A DNA stretch of 64,000 bases from positions 9,900,001 through 9,964,000 of the forward strand of contig CM061106.1 in assembly GCA_030770545.1 (NCBI GenBank), given 5' to 3'. The notes beneath the pieces are model-generated. The model did not search any database, was not told where the DNA came from, and saw nothing but the letters and a program-made list of their open reading frames with translations. The position numbers were made by a program, and so were the translations under genes. How positions within the stretch are numbered: position 1 is the first letter of the stretch; each line of letters starts with the position of its first letter. Of this stretch, positions 33,601-44,784 are shown one piece after another. Source of the DNA: Macropodus opercularis (taxonomy: Eukaryota > Chordata > Actinopteri > Anabantiformes > Osphronemidae).

Positions 33601-34257
33601 ACCTCCAATTAGTAGATCACCTTTCCTTCACAGTGAACCTTGTGTCTACATTTGACATAATTAACGGGTTATTGAAACACTAACTCTATTCCATTACTAT
33701 TAAAGCTGATCCAAAGGTTGTGTCTGAAGCTTAGTCGAATAAAAAAAAAAGCCAGTTTTCCTCTTTCTTGCCTCAGTGGAAGTGGGAATGTTTTCCACTG
33801 GTTTCTACAAAAAGAAGTCGTCCAGTTGCCATGAATCAACTTTCAGACAACTTCACCTGGATGACTGAGAATCTCCACAGACTTGCTTTAGTTTTGTTTC
33901 CCTTCCTCCTTTTATTAAGTTCTTTTCTAATTTTAATACAGGAAATATATGTATATATTTACCTTTACGGTTTCCCACGACACAGCACTACGTGTACTTT
34001 ATACAGTCACAGACGTCTCTGTGAGAGTTTGATGCCATATTATAGATGATGAACACTTTCTGCAGATGTATGAAAAGGAAAGTTTTCAACTCACCAGTTT
34101 CCATCTTTATGTTTTGGACTTTGCAGGATGCATCAGATGGAGACCAGAGACGAAGCCTTTGATCTATTTTGAGATACAGCTACACTCAGAGCTTTCCTAT
34201 GCAAGACAACTTTACTTTTGGTCTATTCATCAGTTTTCCTTTAATTTCTCTCCACAG
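33601..34257. other. upstream intron of ZNF-C
   Basis: From 33755 it parallels 17821-18339 and ends in the acceptor CTCTCCACAG at 34257. No independent gene is seen. Confidence 0.55.
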
Positions 34258-34268
34258 CAACCAGGACC

Positions 34269-34496
34269 ATGGCAGATCAGTACAAGTTGGAACTGAAAGT
34301 AGAGGATGTGGACATTTATCAATACCAGACCAAGAGCAATATGGAGAAGCTGGACCCAAGTTTTAACGAGCAGGACAAATTCATTAGTGGAATTAAGGAG
34401 GAACAGCAGGACCAGAGTTTTACAGAGCAAGACTGGATCACTAGTGGAATCAAGGAGGAGCAGAAGAACGATCACACTTATCCTACAGATCAACAG
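34269..34496 (+). pseudogene. ZNF-C N-terminal exon, orphaned
   Basis: The exon starts at 34258 and its ATG is at 34269. It encodes 76 residues, beginning MADQYKLELKVEDVDIYQYQ, to CAG|GTCGGT in phase 0. Two 19-residue repeats are present (SFNEQDKFISGIKEEQQDQ and SFTEQDWITSGIKEEQKND), one fewer than ZNF-B. The frame is intact, but no finger exon exists downstream: at the expected place only a 3' fragment remains (37243 onward). Left unspliced it would give an 88-residue protein ending VGADQFTAKSGS. Whether it is expressed is unknown. Confidence 0.65.
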
Positions 34497-35804
34497 GTCG
34501 GTGCTGATCAGTTCACCGCTAAAAGCGGCTCATAGCGACACTAAAAGCCTGAACATGAGCCTCAGGCTCCGTCTGTCACCAGAACAAAGTGGTTGGTGTC
34601 AAACCTAGGAAGCAGTTTAGTCTTTGTCGGGCTGCAGACGTGGTGGGAGCCAACATGGCGGCTTTTCCCCGATGCTTTAGTGAAAATCCAGCAAACGAGT
34701 GTGGCTGGAAAAGCTTTGACTAAACAGTGATGATCCCAGAGGAAACATTAGAACAGACGTCCAACGATGTAGCAGCGAAATCTGGTTGATGCAGCTTGAA
34801 CAGGATAGAAAAGAAGAACGAACTTAACAAAGGAGGAAAGAAACAAATAAATAATGAAAATAGAACATTAATTTCAAGTTGAGGTCTGTGTAAGATGGTC
34901 AGGAAGTTGGTTCCATCTGTTGCATCATAGCACCAAAAATCAGCGTCATATGGGTTTTACAAATAGTATCTATTATTGGTTTCAACTAATGGACTGCAAT
35001 GGTCCAAGAGCGAGGAAAGATGCTCCGACCTGTTATAGTCTTTCATCTAAAGCCCAGGCTACTGTAGCTGCTCCCACAGTAGAGACAACTGGCCACAAAG
35101 AAGAAAGTGTTAGACACACATCTAACCACACAACCACAGCCTCACCACGGTTGGACAGAAGCTGCCTTATGAAGTATTATTGGCTTTTATGTTTTTTTAT
35201 TGTGAAGTGTGTTTTAAATATTCTTGGCCATTTGGTTAATGCAAACTCTTAATTAATTTGAAAGTGGAAAAAAGAAGGAGATTTGAAACTAAAAGACATA
35301 AAATGTGATTGTGAAAGTATATTAAAACGTAGTGTTTTGTAAAATGTTTTAATATAACATTTATTTTAATAATAATTTATTTATATTTGAATTGAGAAAC
35401 TATAAATTCCATTTTTCATAGTATTTCAGTTTTCATTAATTTTTCGAATTTACAAAATTCATGGCCCTGATTTAGCTCCATGTCTTCAGCCTGTTTGGTT
35501 CTGACCCCAGGTTCTAGCAGCAGACTGTCACCTAAGAATCGAAGGGCTCTACTATCTGTGTCTGATCTCCTTGAAGACGACCAAACCAGCAAAGTTATCA
35601 TGGCCCAGTTTTGGCCCAGACCTGACACTTTCCTCTACATGTCACATGGATTGGTTGCACTTGGGTCGTTCACTCACATTTGCCAGATCTCATAAAAGAC
35701 TGTGAATCAATTGATAGGGCAGTGATCTATAAACTCCAGGGTTTGTGATTAAATTCCAGGTATTTTCCAGAATTCTGGTCAAATTCTGAAGTCTCCCTGT
35801 AGAA
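34497..35804. other. former ZNF-C intron
   Basis: 34497-34840 and 34850-35170 correspond to the two ends of the ZNF-B intron. 35171-35804 has no recognised content and ends in the target site of the hAT element. Confidence 0.55.
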
Positions 35805-36589
35805 CAGGGGTCTCAAATTCCAATTACCTGGGGGCCGCAGGAGGCAGAGTCTGGTTGAGGTTGGGCCGCATCACGTATTCCACAAAAAAGGCTTTGTTAT
35901 AAAAATCCAATCTTCTCAAAGGCCATTACTGATAGGTGTTTAACTTCAAAGGGTTCTTCTGAATATGAACGGACTATTGAAGAACATGAACACTTCTTCT
36001 GAACATGGCTTCTCTTGCCTCCTTCTTGCTTTCTCTCACATAGCTGAACCACATTTGGCTTGAGGGAGGAAGCAGTTGAGACCCTCAGTATGGCTTGAAA
36101 ATGATCATCATTAAGTCTGGATTAGAAATTGAATTCTGAATTTTACCCTTTCAGCATTTTTTACAATCGAAAACTCAAAATACATTTTTAAGATAGCGTT
36201 CATTGAAAAAAAATTTAAATTAAATAAAAATCATATCGTAGCGGCCCGGGGCATTGTGGGTGCGCTTTCCCACTGTTTATGATTTAGAATAGCTATGTGT
36301 TCGTTACGTTCAGGTGTTGTGGTTTCAGTGTGTTTATTTGTTGTATGTTATGTTGTTATGTGTGTAAAAGTGAAGGTTTTTGGCACAGTGACAGTAAGTG
36401 CTGGGTGTGGGAGAGACCCTCGCGGTGTCCAGCGTCATCGTCAGCAAAACTCTTACTCACGCTCGCTAGCAGACAGTGTAGATCCAAACCCACGGATCAT
36501 CACAACGTAATACTTGTGGGCCACATAAACTCGTCCTGCAGGCCACAAAATATCATTGCAGCCTATGGGCCAAGAGTTTGAGACCCCTT
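35805..36589. mobile_element. non-autonomous hAT element with 8-bp target duplication
   Basis: The 785-base element begins CAGGGGTCTCAAATTCC and ends …GAGTTTGAGACCCCTT, imperfect terminal inverted repeats around GGGGTCTCAAA. CTGTAGAA lies on both sides (35797-35804 and 36590-36597), the 8-bp duplication typical of hAT. No transposase is encoded. The interior carries a copy of the GCATTGTGGG repeat family (36236-36440). Confidence 0.85.
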
Positions 36590-36597
36590 CTGTAGAA

Positions 36598-37242
36598 GAT
36601 GCAAAATACTGAACCCGTGATGCTTTCAGGCAGCAGCCTGTGTCACTGAACTTTCCCCTAAAGGATCAATAAAGCATTTATTAGTAACATAACTGTTATG
36701 ACCCGTGCTCGTTTTGGGGAAGTAACACAACAACGGGAAAAATAAACAGCCAAAAGGTACGACAATCATGAACATTTAATGATCCTAAATGTACATAACT
36801 TAAACAGAAACAGATTTGGGAGCCACTATGTCTTGGTAAAACAAAGAAACAAGACTGAGGCAGAAAAACAGGTCAGTGTTGCCTTTCTTCACACCTCTAA
36901 CATCACCACAGGCATAACAACGTTAAAACAAAAAGAAAACATCTCTGTCTATACACCAAGTTCACTCAACACAAACCCCAGGTCAACAAGTCTCCAGTCC
37001 AACCCAGAGGCGCACTGCTCTCTACCATGCAGACATGGTAGAGAGCAGCACCCAGAGGCGAAGTGCTTTTATCAGGTCTGTAGATGTTCCCATGAGATGG
37101 ATTGGGTAAACCCACACAGGTCAGACCAATCTGGAAGATGGCGTGGACCAAGTGACTGGGCCCCAGATGGATGGTGGATGACAGGTGCAGTTGAAGTGAT
37201 CCACCAATCTGAGGAGGGTTCTGGGACAGATTCGCCTGTAGC
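36598..37242. other. unrelated DNA replacing the ZNF-C finger exon
   Basis: This interval stands where the finger exon should be. From about 36690 (TGTTATGACCCGTGCTCG) it matches neither paralogue. It has a 156-residue open frame (36779-37249) with a true ATG but no recognisable domain, and a 15-bp perfect hairpin. It may be part of a retroelement or a deletion-filler. It ends abruptly at the ZNF 3' remnant. Confidence 0.45.
37015..37048. other. perfect 15-bp hairpin
   Basis: CTGCTCTCTACCATG (37015-37029) and CATGGTAGAGAGCAG (37034-37048) are exact reverse complements around a CAGA loop. Confidence 0.9.
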
Positions 37243-37940
37243 ATTTTAAAATGCCACCAGCGTATTTACACTGCACACTTTCAAAAAGCATCTGCTAACA
37301 TCATATCCAGCAGCACAGCATCAACAGTTTCACACTAGAGATCAACTGTGGAAAATGCTTTTAAAATGTTTTGCTGAAAGTCAAAGCAACAAATAATAAT
37401 AGTTTATTATTTGAAGGATTTGGAAACGTTTTCACCAGTTTGTGTTGCTGTGTTTTGTTAATGGTTTATAAAGTCCCACTTTGTAGAAACTTGTGGTACG
37501 ACATCGAGGTGTTGACGCTGGAGAAGCGTTAACATGTTTGTGAAAACTTTCCCAGCACATGGACGTCTTTAAACATGGCCTAGTTATTGTTTAGTAGCAG
37601 GTTTTTCTACCTTCTGTCTAAAACTAAACTAAGTCAGCTTGTTGGAGATGAACTACACCTGGAAAACAGATCAGAACAGAGCCAGATAAAAAACGCTGTG
37701 ATCAGGTCAGATGGTTTCTAATTTTCCCACAAGTAAAGCTGTCGTCTGTGCAGAAAGTCAAGAACAATCACACCCTGTTCTATGAAACATCAGGCTGTTG
37801 ATCCAACACCTGAACCAATCAGATCCTAGATGAGGTGAGATCCAGTTGTTTCCCATCATCCCCTGAGGGTCTGCAGTCGCTGGAAACATCAGCAACGTCT
37901 GGCACCAAAACCTGCAGCTGCTTTGGCCCCGTGAGATCAT
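37243..37940 (+). pseudogene. ZNF-C 3' remnant (last finger relic and 3' UTR)
   Basis: It begins in the decayed terminal finger (AAAATGCCACCAGCGTAT) and continues through the family's 3' UTR, matching ZNF-B 24620-25000 and the inverted ZNF-A 3' region to about position 180. All complete fingers are missing. Confidence 0.75.
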
Positions 37941-38454
37941 GGCTGCTTACGTATGCATGACGTCAGAGCACGTTGGGATCAAAGTGGACAGAAAACTAAC
38001 CAGCAGGCACCGATCACCGGTGATGGAACCTGAGCAGAACTCATCCATCCAGATGAACCAACTCTCACAGTGATTATCTTTGTTTTCACTCTAGTCAGTG
38101 TAATTTGACTTTATTGTTTTGTTTACTACTGACTTTAATTCTGCATCATGTTTAATCTGCCAGTTGTTATTTTAACATTTTTGTTATTTTGAATGTAACT
38201 GTTTTCAAATTATGGAATTAAAGTGTCTCAATAGGGCTGTGGCATTTCTTCTTTTCATAGAAATGTTTCTCCATCTATCCAGGAAGCTTCTTCAGTCTGA
38301 GACAAGTTGGTTAAGACCACAGATTTATCCTCCAGTTAGGTTTCACTTCACTCCTGTAAAGAATATAAAGAACAGAGGACTGAGGGTAGTGAGTAGGTGT
38401 GAACTCAACTACTGTGACTCCTCCTCAACTATTACAGGGTTGTTAAGTGTGTCG
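37941..38454. other. no recognised feature
   Basis: Sequence after the ZNF-C remnant; no gene or known repeat was recognised. Confidence 0.4.
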
Positions 38455-38680
38455 TTTTGTGGGGGACGTGTGAAGTGGTCTTGATCTTTCTGGGCATGTG
38501 CTGGTTCATCCTCTTGTGTGATGGCTGTTTGGTTTCACCAATGTCTAGTTCTGAGACTTTTCACTGCATTGAGCTGCATATATATGTTGCTCCTCTTATG
38601 TTTTGGTGTCCGGTTCTTTGGCTGCACAAGCTTCTGTCTGAGTGTGTTGGTGGGTTTGAAGTAGACGCTATGTTGTAGTT
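38455..38680 (-). pseudogene. Penelope-like element fragment (GIY-YIG side)
   Basis: The minus strand encodes FKPTNTLRQKLVQPKNRTPK and then a frameshifted version of the GIY-YIG region also seen at 57165-57480. Decayed. Confidence 0.65.
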
Positions 38681-38727
38681 TCCAAAGATCCTTTTGTTCT
38701 TTTCTGAAAGCACTAATGCATAAATGC

Positions 38728-38965
38728 AGTGGACAGTAACATCAGGTTCACCAGAGAAGACACTAAGAACAGCAGACTGGCCTTTCTAGTCTGTGCAGTC
38801 GTCTGTGGAAACAATGACAGTTTAGAAAGAGAACCTTACAAGAAACTCCCCCACACTGAGCAGTACCTACTGTTTGACCCTCATCATCCCCTGCAGCACA
38901 AACTAGGAGTCATCAGGACCCTGAACCACAGAGCAGAAAACATTCCCACCTCCGCTGAACCAAGA
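38728..38965 (+). pseudogene. Penelope-like element fragment (RT side)
   Basis: The plus strand encodes VDSNIRFTREDTKNSRLAFL, then LPHTEQYLLFDPHHPLQHKL and GVIRTLNHRAENIPTS, typical of the region after the reverse-transcriptase core in fish Penelope-like elements. It is inverted relative to the adjacent GIY-YIG piece, so the locus was rearranged. Confidence 0.65.
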
Positions 38966-38989
38966 AGAAGGAAAACCTGCATCTAAGGG

Positions 38990-39229
38990 CAGCTCTTCTG
39001 AGTTTGCGGAGGAAGTAGAGTCTCTGTTTCCCTTCCTGGCCAGTGATGCAGGATTGTTGCTCCAGGACGGGTCCTCAGTGACGTACACACCCAGGAACTT
39101 AGTGCTGTTCACCTGCTCCACAGCAGAACCGTTGATGGTCAGGCTGTGTGCTCTCCTGTAGTCCACCACAATCTCCTTTGTCTTCTCCACATTCAAGCAG
39201 AGGATGTTGTCACTGCGCCATGAGGCCAA
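38990..39229 (-). pseudogene. LINE reverse transcriptase fragment
   Basis: The minus strand encodes LNVEKTKEIVVDYRRAHSL, then INGSAVEQVNSTKFLGVYV and TEDPSWSNN, the conserved stretch near the end of the LINE RT domain. It then runs out of frame. Confidence 0.8.
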
Positions 39230-40479
39230 GGTTCACCTCGCTCCTCTGCTTCATGTGAGTGTGAATGGTCTAGTTTTCTAGTTGTTTTCTAAAGGTTCTG
39301 GTTGGTTTGTGTAACTGAGATGAGACCCACCACAGTCGCCATGTCTGTGGAGACCAGTTTGGTTTTTTTCAGGTAATATATATATAATAGTAATAATGAT
39401 TACGATTGTAGTAATAATACATACGTACACCCAACATGTATAGATACATTTAATACACCACAAACTCATAACAACATCTTTATTGAAAGTAACAATAAGG
39501 TGAACTAACAGCTAAGCTTGACATGCACAGCTAGAACGTCTGTCAACCAAAAGGCCACAATGGAAGGAAATGCAGTGAGCAGCAAAGGAGCTGCAGGATT
39601 TCTGGTCTCCACAGACTCTGCAAACAAGTTTGCTTTTAAAGGTTAACACACATGAAATTCACACAGTAATAAACACACACTTGACTCATAGCAGAGTCAC
39701 TTGATGTTGGTCAGTTCTTCTCCAGTCGATGTCTTGGTCAAGAGGGTGAAGGAACTGTTCAACCACAAACACAGTAAGTACTGTTTTTAAACTAACCAAA
39801 TAAATAAACCAAGTTTATGTAAAGAACAGTTAGTACAACTTTTTAAGGCAGCTGTTATTGTTACTACTGTGATGTATTGTAAAATCATGACGTCTGAGTC
39901 TTTATGCTGAACATACTGGACAATAGTCTGACTGTGTGTTGTGTTGTTTTTATATAGTGATTTCAGTTTATTGAGGTGTGTTTATCATCTTAGAGGATGC
40001 CGGGTGTTAGGAAGATTCCATAGCAGCCTCTTCTACATTAGAATATCTCCATTCATGCTGCTGCCCAACGGCCCAACAGAGAAATGCCATCCTGCTACAG
40101 AAGGAAACAACTAGAGGACGGAATAAAGACCAAAGAGCAGATTTCTGTTCAAACAGCTCAGTGATCTTTGACTGACAGACAGAAAACTGGATTCATTCAC
40201 CTTCTGGTAAATGTGATGAAGGTTTTCCTGGACCTGGTCCATAGTTTCACTACAGCTACAGTTTCAGAGTCAGATCTGTGACTAAATTCTTTGTGTTTCC
40301 ATGTGCTTCTATCCAAACAGACGTGATCAGCAGGTCATGAGGCCTGGACTTCATGGACTGAAAACAGCCTCAGATACGTCATGTTTGCATCTGAAGGAGT
40401 TGATGAATGAGAGGAAAGAGCAGCTTCATCCAGCATCAGCAACAATATGAAGCAAAAGTTACCTAAGCGTCACTGAAGC
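39230..40479. other. intergenic; part of a split segmental duplicate
   Basis: 39538-39604 matches 9878-9942. About 870 bases then separate it from the rest of the duplicate at 40480. No gene is seen. Confidence 0.45.
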
Positions 40480-41236
40480 CTGACTTAGTGGTTATGTAGT
40501 GATGTTTGATGGGAGCTCAGCAAACTCACTGATACATGTTTAGATGCAGACGAACTGAACAACTTCACTGACGTGTCAGGATTCACTGGTTCATGTGAAC
40601 CAGGTGGAGACGATGGGACACATCCACAGACTGTGGCAGAGACACTGGAGGCAGTGAGTGGAGACGCTGGGTTTGTTGTGTCACTACAGTGTTGGCTGTT
40701 GTTGTCATTCACTACTTTGTGGGTCTGTGGCTGTGATGCTGCTTTATAGACGTCTAAGGTGCAGCCCTACTATTTCACATACAGCATCAATAAAACAGTT
40801 GATTCCAACCATCACCTGACAACTGTGGGGCTAGAGGTTCAATTCCCAGTTCCTCTGGTCTCATGCCACTCTGCTCTAGTGTCCTTGAGCAAGACGCTGA
40901 ACCCAGAGCTGCTCTTGTATGTGTGTCATAGATTGTACGTTGCTTTGGATCAAAGCATCTGCTAATAATGACGTAATAATATGTTGCTGCATGACGTCAG
41001 AAGGACCAACGTAGGTTAAAGGACCAATGTACTTGTTGTTCCTGGATCTGATCTGTGGAATCTGTGGAAATGATTCATTAGATCAAACAAACTGAGCAGC
41101 CTGTCATCACCATGAAACCTGTCCCTTCTGTACTTCAACATGGCGTCTGCTTCAAGCAGCATCACAGGAGGAGATGCTTCCTCTCACACATCCTATGGTC
41201 ATAGTGATGCTGCTGTTCACAATGACTGAGCAGTGG
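40480..41236. repeat. segmental duplicate (copy 2) containing a SINE
   Basis: 40613-41236 matches 9982-10605 nearly exactly, including the SINE-like unit with GGTTCAATTCC and the GGATCAAAGCATCTG tail. Confidence 0.75.
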
Positions 41237-41780
41237 CTGTGGTGCTGGCAGAGACAACCCTTGTGTCATGAGTTTGGTTCTTAGTTAGTAAATTTTACAT
41301 CCAGACCTACTTTCCATGATGTGTTCACAGAGCATTGACACTTGTCCATTGTTATGGACATTCACCATGTTTGACACCTGTTCAGACAAGATTTGAATCG
41401 ATGCAAATGTCAAATTGTTTAATAAACGAAACTGTTCTAAATAGTCTGGATTAATTCAAATTAATTTAAAATGATACATTGTGGATCTGCTGTTAAAACT
41501 TTAACTGTATTTCTTTATTTAACAAAACACAAAATCATGCTGGTGGCAAAATCTAAATTTGGAAATGTCTAATGAAAACAACATCGCTGTGTATGACAGG
41601 AACTAAATAATTCAGATACAAACTAGAAATGAAAACCACTGCTCAATGCAGGGAAACTAACTACTAACTAACTAACATTCTATGGGCGAGAGGCAGGAAA
41701 CACCCTGGACAGATCACCAGTCTGTCGCAGAGCCACACATATAGACACACAAGTCACAAGGGAGACACATGAGGAAGACA
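41237..41780. other. no recognised feature
   Basis: AT-rich DNA; nothing supported. Confidence 0.4.
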
Positions 41781-42976
41781 ATTCAACTTTATTTATATAG
41801 CGCCAATTCACAACATCAGTTATCTCAAGGCACTTTACAAGTAAGGTTTTAAGACCTTACACAACTAAACCCAACAATTCCCACATAGAGCAGCTTTTAA
41901 TTGTAGCCAATCGATAAATTGTACATTTAAATAGCAACAGTGGAGGAAAAACTCCCTCTCTAACGAGGAAGAAACCTCCAGCAGACCCAGGCTCAGTGTG
42001 GGAGAACATCTGCCTTGACCGGTTGGGGTGAGGGGATAGAGAAGAGAGAAAAGAACACAACCACAACAACAAAACAAGCAGCAACAGAACACAGGCGGGA
42101 TGGTTGGACCAGCAACTGAACACTGGAGACACACGGCTCTGAGTCTGATGATACCTGTAGATGAGGATAGAGAGAGACAGAAGGGGAGAAACACAACTAG
42201 GAGAGAAAAGGGACAAAGTTAGTCACATGTGGACATGGAGGCATGTTAGTGGATAGAAGAAAAAGAGAAAAAAGAGCTCAGTGAATGAAGGACGTCCCCC
42301 AGCATCTAAGTCTATAGCAGCTTAACTAAGCGATGGATCAGTGAAACCAGAACCATCTCTAACTATACGCTTTGTCAAAAAGAAAGGTTTTAAGCCTAGT
42401 TTTAAAACTAGAGAGGGTGTCTGCTTCTCGAACCTGGACTGGAAGCTGGTTCCACATAGAGGAGCTTGGAGCTAAAGGCTCTGCCTCCCGTTCTACATTT
42501 AGAAACTCTAGGAATCACAAGCAGACCAGCGCTCTGAGAACGAAGCGTTCTGTTGGGAGCATAAGGAGCCATGAGGTCTTTAAGATAAGATGGAGCTTTA
42601 TTATGAAGAGCTTTGTAGGTGAGGAGAAGAATTTTGAATCCTATCCTAGATTTGACAGGGAGCCAATGCAGAGAAGCTAATGTAGGAGAAATGTGATCTC
42701 TCTTCCTAAGTCCAGTCAGACTCTGGCTGCAGCATTTTCAATTAATTGGAGGATTTTCAAAGAGTTATTGGGACAAACTATGAGTAGCGAGTTACAGTAG
42801 TCAAGCCTAGAGGTAACAAATGCATGGATTAACTTTTCAGCATCACTCTGTGAGAGGATGCTCCTAATTTGAGCAATATTCCTCAGGTGGAAGTAGGCAG
42901 TTCTAGAGATTTCTTTAATATATGATGTAAAGGAGAGATCTTGGTCAACAATGACACCAAGGTTGGAAATGGACAA
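41781..42976 (-). mobile_element. 5'-truncated LINE with RT C-terminus and 3' UTR
   Basis: From 42976 down, the frame encodes ISNLGVIVDQDLSFTSYIKE, FHLRNIAQIRSILSQSDAEK and FVTSRLDYCNSLL, the RT C-terminal end. It continues in shifted frames through SLHWLPVKSRIGFKILLLTY and ends in the long fish LINE 3' region (TATATAAATAAAGTTG). No endonuclease or RT core. Probably L2-like; the exact family is not certain. Confidence 0.85.
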
Positions 42977-44006
42977 CCAGGTAGAAACAAGAAAAAAACA
43001 AACAAACAGAATTACGATGAAAATTATGATGATGATTAGTTTGTATGTGCAAATATCTACAAATGTGTCTGATTTACGTCTCTCTTCTAAAATGTCTCGT
43101 GACCTTTACTTGTAAATGTGATGGAGTGAACTAGTAAGTGTCTTCTGTGTAACAGCTCCACCCAGTGGAAGTTTGTGGTCATGACAGGAAAGTTCCTGAA
43201 GCGTCTGGAGCTGCTCAATGTAGACTAGAAAAGCTGGGACAGTCCCACTGCTGAGACACAAAGCAACACAGAGACATAGAGGTGAACAGATGCTGAACAT
43301 TGTTCCATCCCAGCACTAAACACACTCTGAACACGCTGTGCTCTCATGGATTCAGCTCTGCCCTCAGTCCCTTCATGGACGTCTGCTGTCCTGGACGCAG
43401 TCTGTGGCCAGAGGTCAGTTATAATAGAAGATCAGAGAAAAACTAAAATGTTACGAAGGTTAAAGGTGACAGAGCATCTTCAGTATCAGCCAATAAGATG
43501 CAGTCTAGGTGTTAGGTCACGTTTGAGTCCAGATGCTAATGAGGTTTTCTAGTAAAGCAGGAAACAGAAGGTGAGGTGCTTCAAAGCCACATGTTTCAGA
43601 TGCAGCAGCTCTGATCCAGCGTCACTTAAGGTTGATATGGTTCTAGTTGTGCTATGAATGTTTCTCATTCTAACATTACTGGATAGAAGCAGGATGAAAG
43701 ACAATGACACATATGTTCAACATTTACATGTTTTTCTGTCAGGATGCTGAAATATTTCTGCTCCAGTTGAAGAGAATGTTGTTTGTTAAACCACTGGTGA
43801 CTGAAGGACTAACTCTGCTCCTGGACTAGTGCAGATCAACACGTTTAGCAAGTATATCAATCAATGGAATCAACTACACTTTGAGAACCTAAACATCTGA
43901 ATCAGTGGAAACAACAACAAATAAAACAGGCTGCAGCGAAATCAGGTGGAAGCAACCAGTTAAAAAGGGGGAAACCAATCAAATATATCAGATTTTATTC
44001 ATTAAA
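42977..44006. other. intergenic
   Basis: No gene or known repeat. It contains, at 43994-43999, the polyadenylation signal proposed for the exon at 44007. Confidence 0.4.
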
Positions 44007-44258
44007 TCACCAGAGTAAGAGATCAAGGCTTTCATTACAATAAATGACCAGTAGCTTTGCAGAAGAACCGTCTGGTTTGGGGTCCAGCTCATCAGCCTCA
44101 TGGAGAAGCCGGTGGTGGAGCAGAGAGCTGTCCCTGCTCTGCAGCTCCACCAGCCTCTCGTCGCTCCTTCCGTCTCTCCTGGTGCCTCCATGAGGCCTCT
44201 TCATGTCCTGCTCAGCGCTCTGTCCTCGTCCGTCTGGCTCCGTGTTGAGCGCTTTCAC
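44007..44258 (-). CDS. candidate terminal exon of an unrecognised gene
   Basis: On the minus strand a good acceptor (TGTTTCACAG|GTG) opens an 83-codon frame ending in TGA, with AATAAA eight bases past the stop. The peptide is charged and hydrophilic (DGRGQSAEQDMKRPHGGTRR and RLVELQSRDSSLLHHRLLHE), has a leucine-rich end, and is GC-rich at codon third positions, unlike the neighbourhood. I recognise no family. A small frame with ATG at 44776, 8 bases from the Gypsy element, lies upstream but has no clear donor, so linking them is speculative. It may also be chance. Confidence 0.35.
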   Translation of the reverse strand: MKALNTEPDGRGQSAEQDMKRPHGGTRRDGRSDERLVELQSRDSSLLHHRLLHEADELDPKPDGSSAKLLVIYCNESLDLLLW

Positions 44259-44784
44259 CTGTGAAACACAACCTGACGCAACCTCACCTCATTAATCCAG
44301 GTGTTCTTCATTATGCAGTGACTCAGATGTTAAGCAGTTCAGTCGGTGTGAAGTCATTCAAATGTTAAAAACATGCAATGAATAAATACACAATACACGC
44401 AATAAATGTATAAAATCATGAATTAAGATTGCCCCCCCCCCACCCCCACCCCTGACAGTTTGACTGCACATCAGCAGTTAATGTTGTTATTTTAAAACCT
44501 CAGAGCGTTTTTTCTGTTGTCACTAAACTAGAAAGTCACAGAAATGTTCTAAGGACAGAAGCTGCCTGAGCATCTAATCATGTTTCCGGTTTAGAGTTTA
44601 AATAGAATCCAACGTTTAATGTTTCATTTGACTGGAAATGATCAACTGTCCTCTGAACAGAAGAGGGCGCTGAAGAAACCAACTGGATGACGACGCCTCT
44701 ACAAACCAAAGAAGAAGAACCAGAGAACGTTCAACGTCTCCAGTTACAGGCTCCGCATCATCGTCCATTTTCACTTTGTGTCTG
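44259..44784. other. intergenic or intronic, with poly-C tract
   Basis: A C-rich run interrupted by A lies at about 44431-44454. No other feature is recognised up to the Gypsy LTR. Confidence 0.4.

Noticed and set aside
36779..37249. 156-residue open frame in the segment replacing the ZNF-C finger exon
   Set aside because: It has a true ATG but biased composition, no domain, and crosses the junction into the zinc-finger remnant at 37243.
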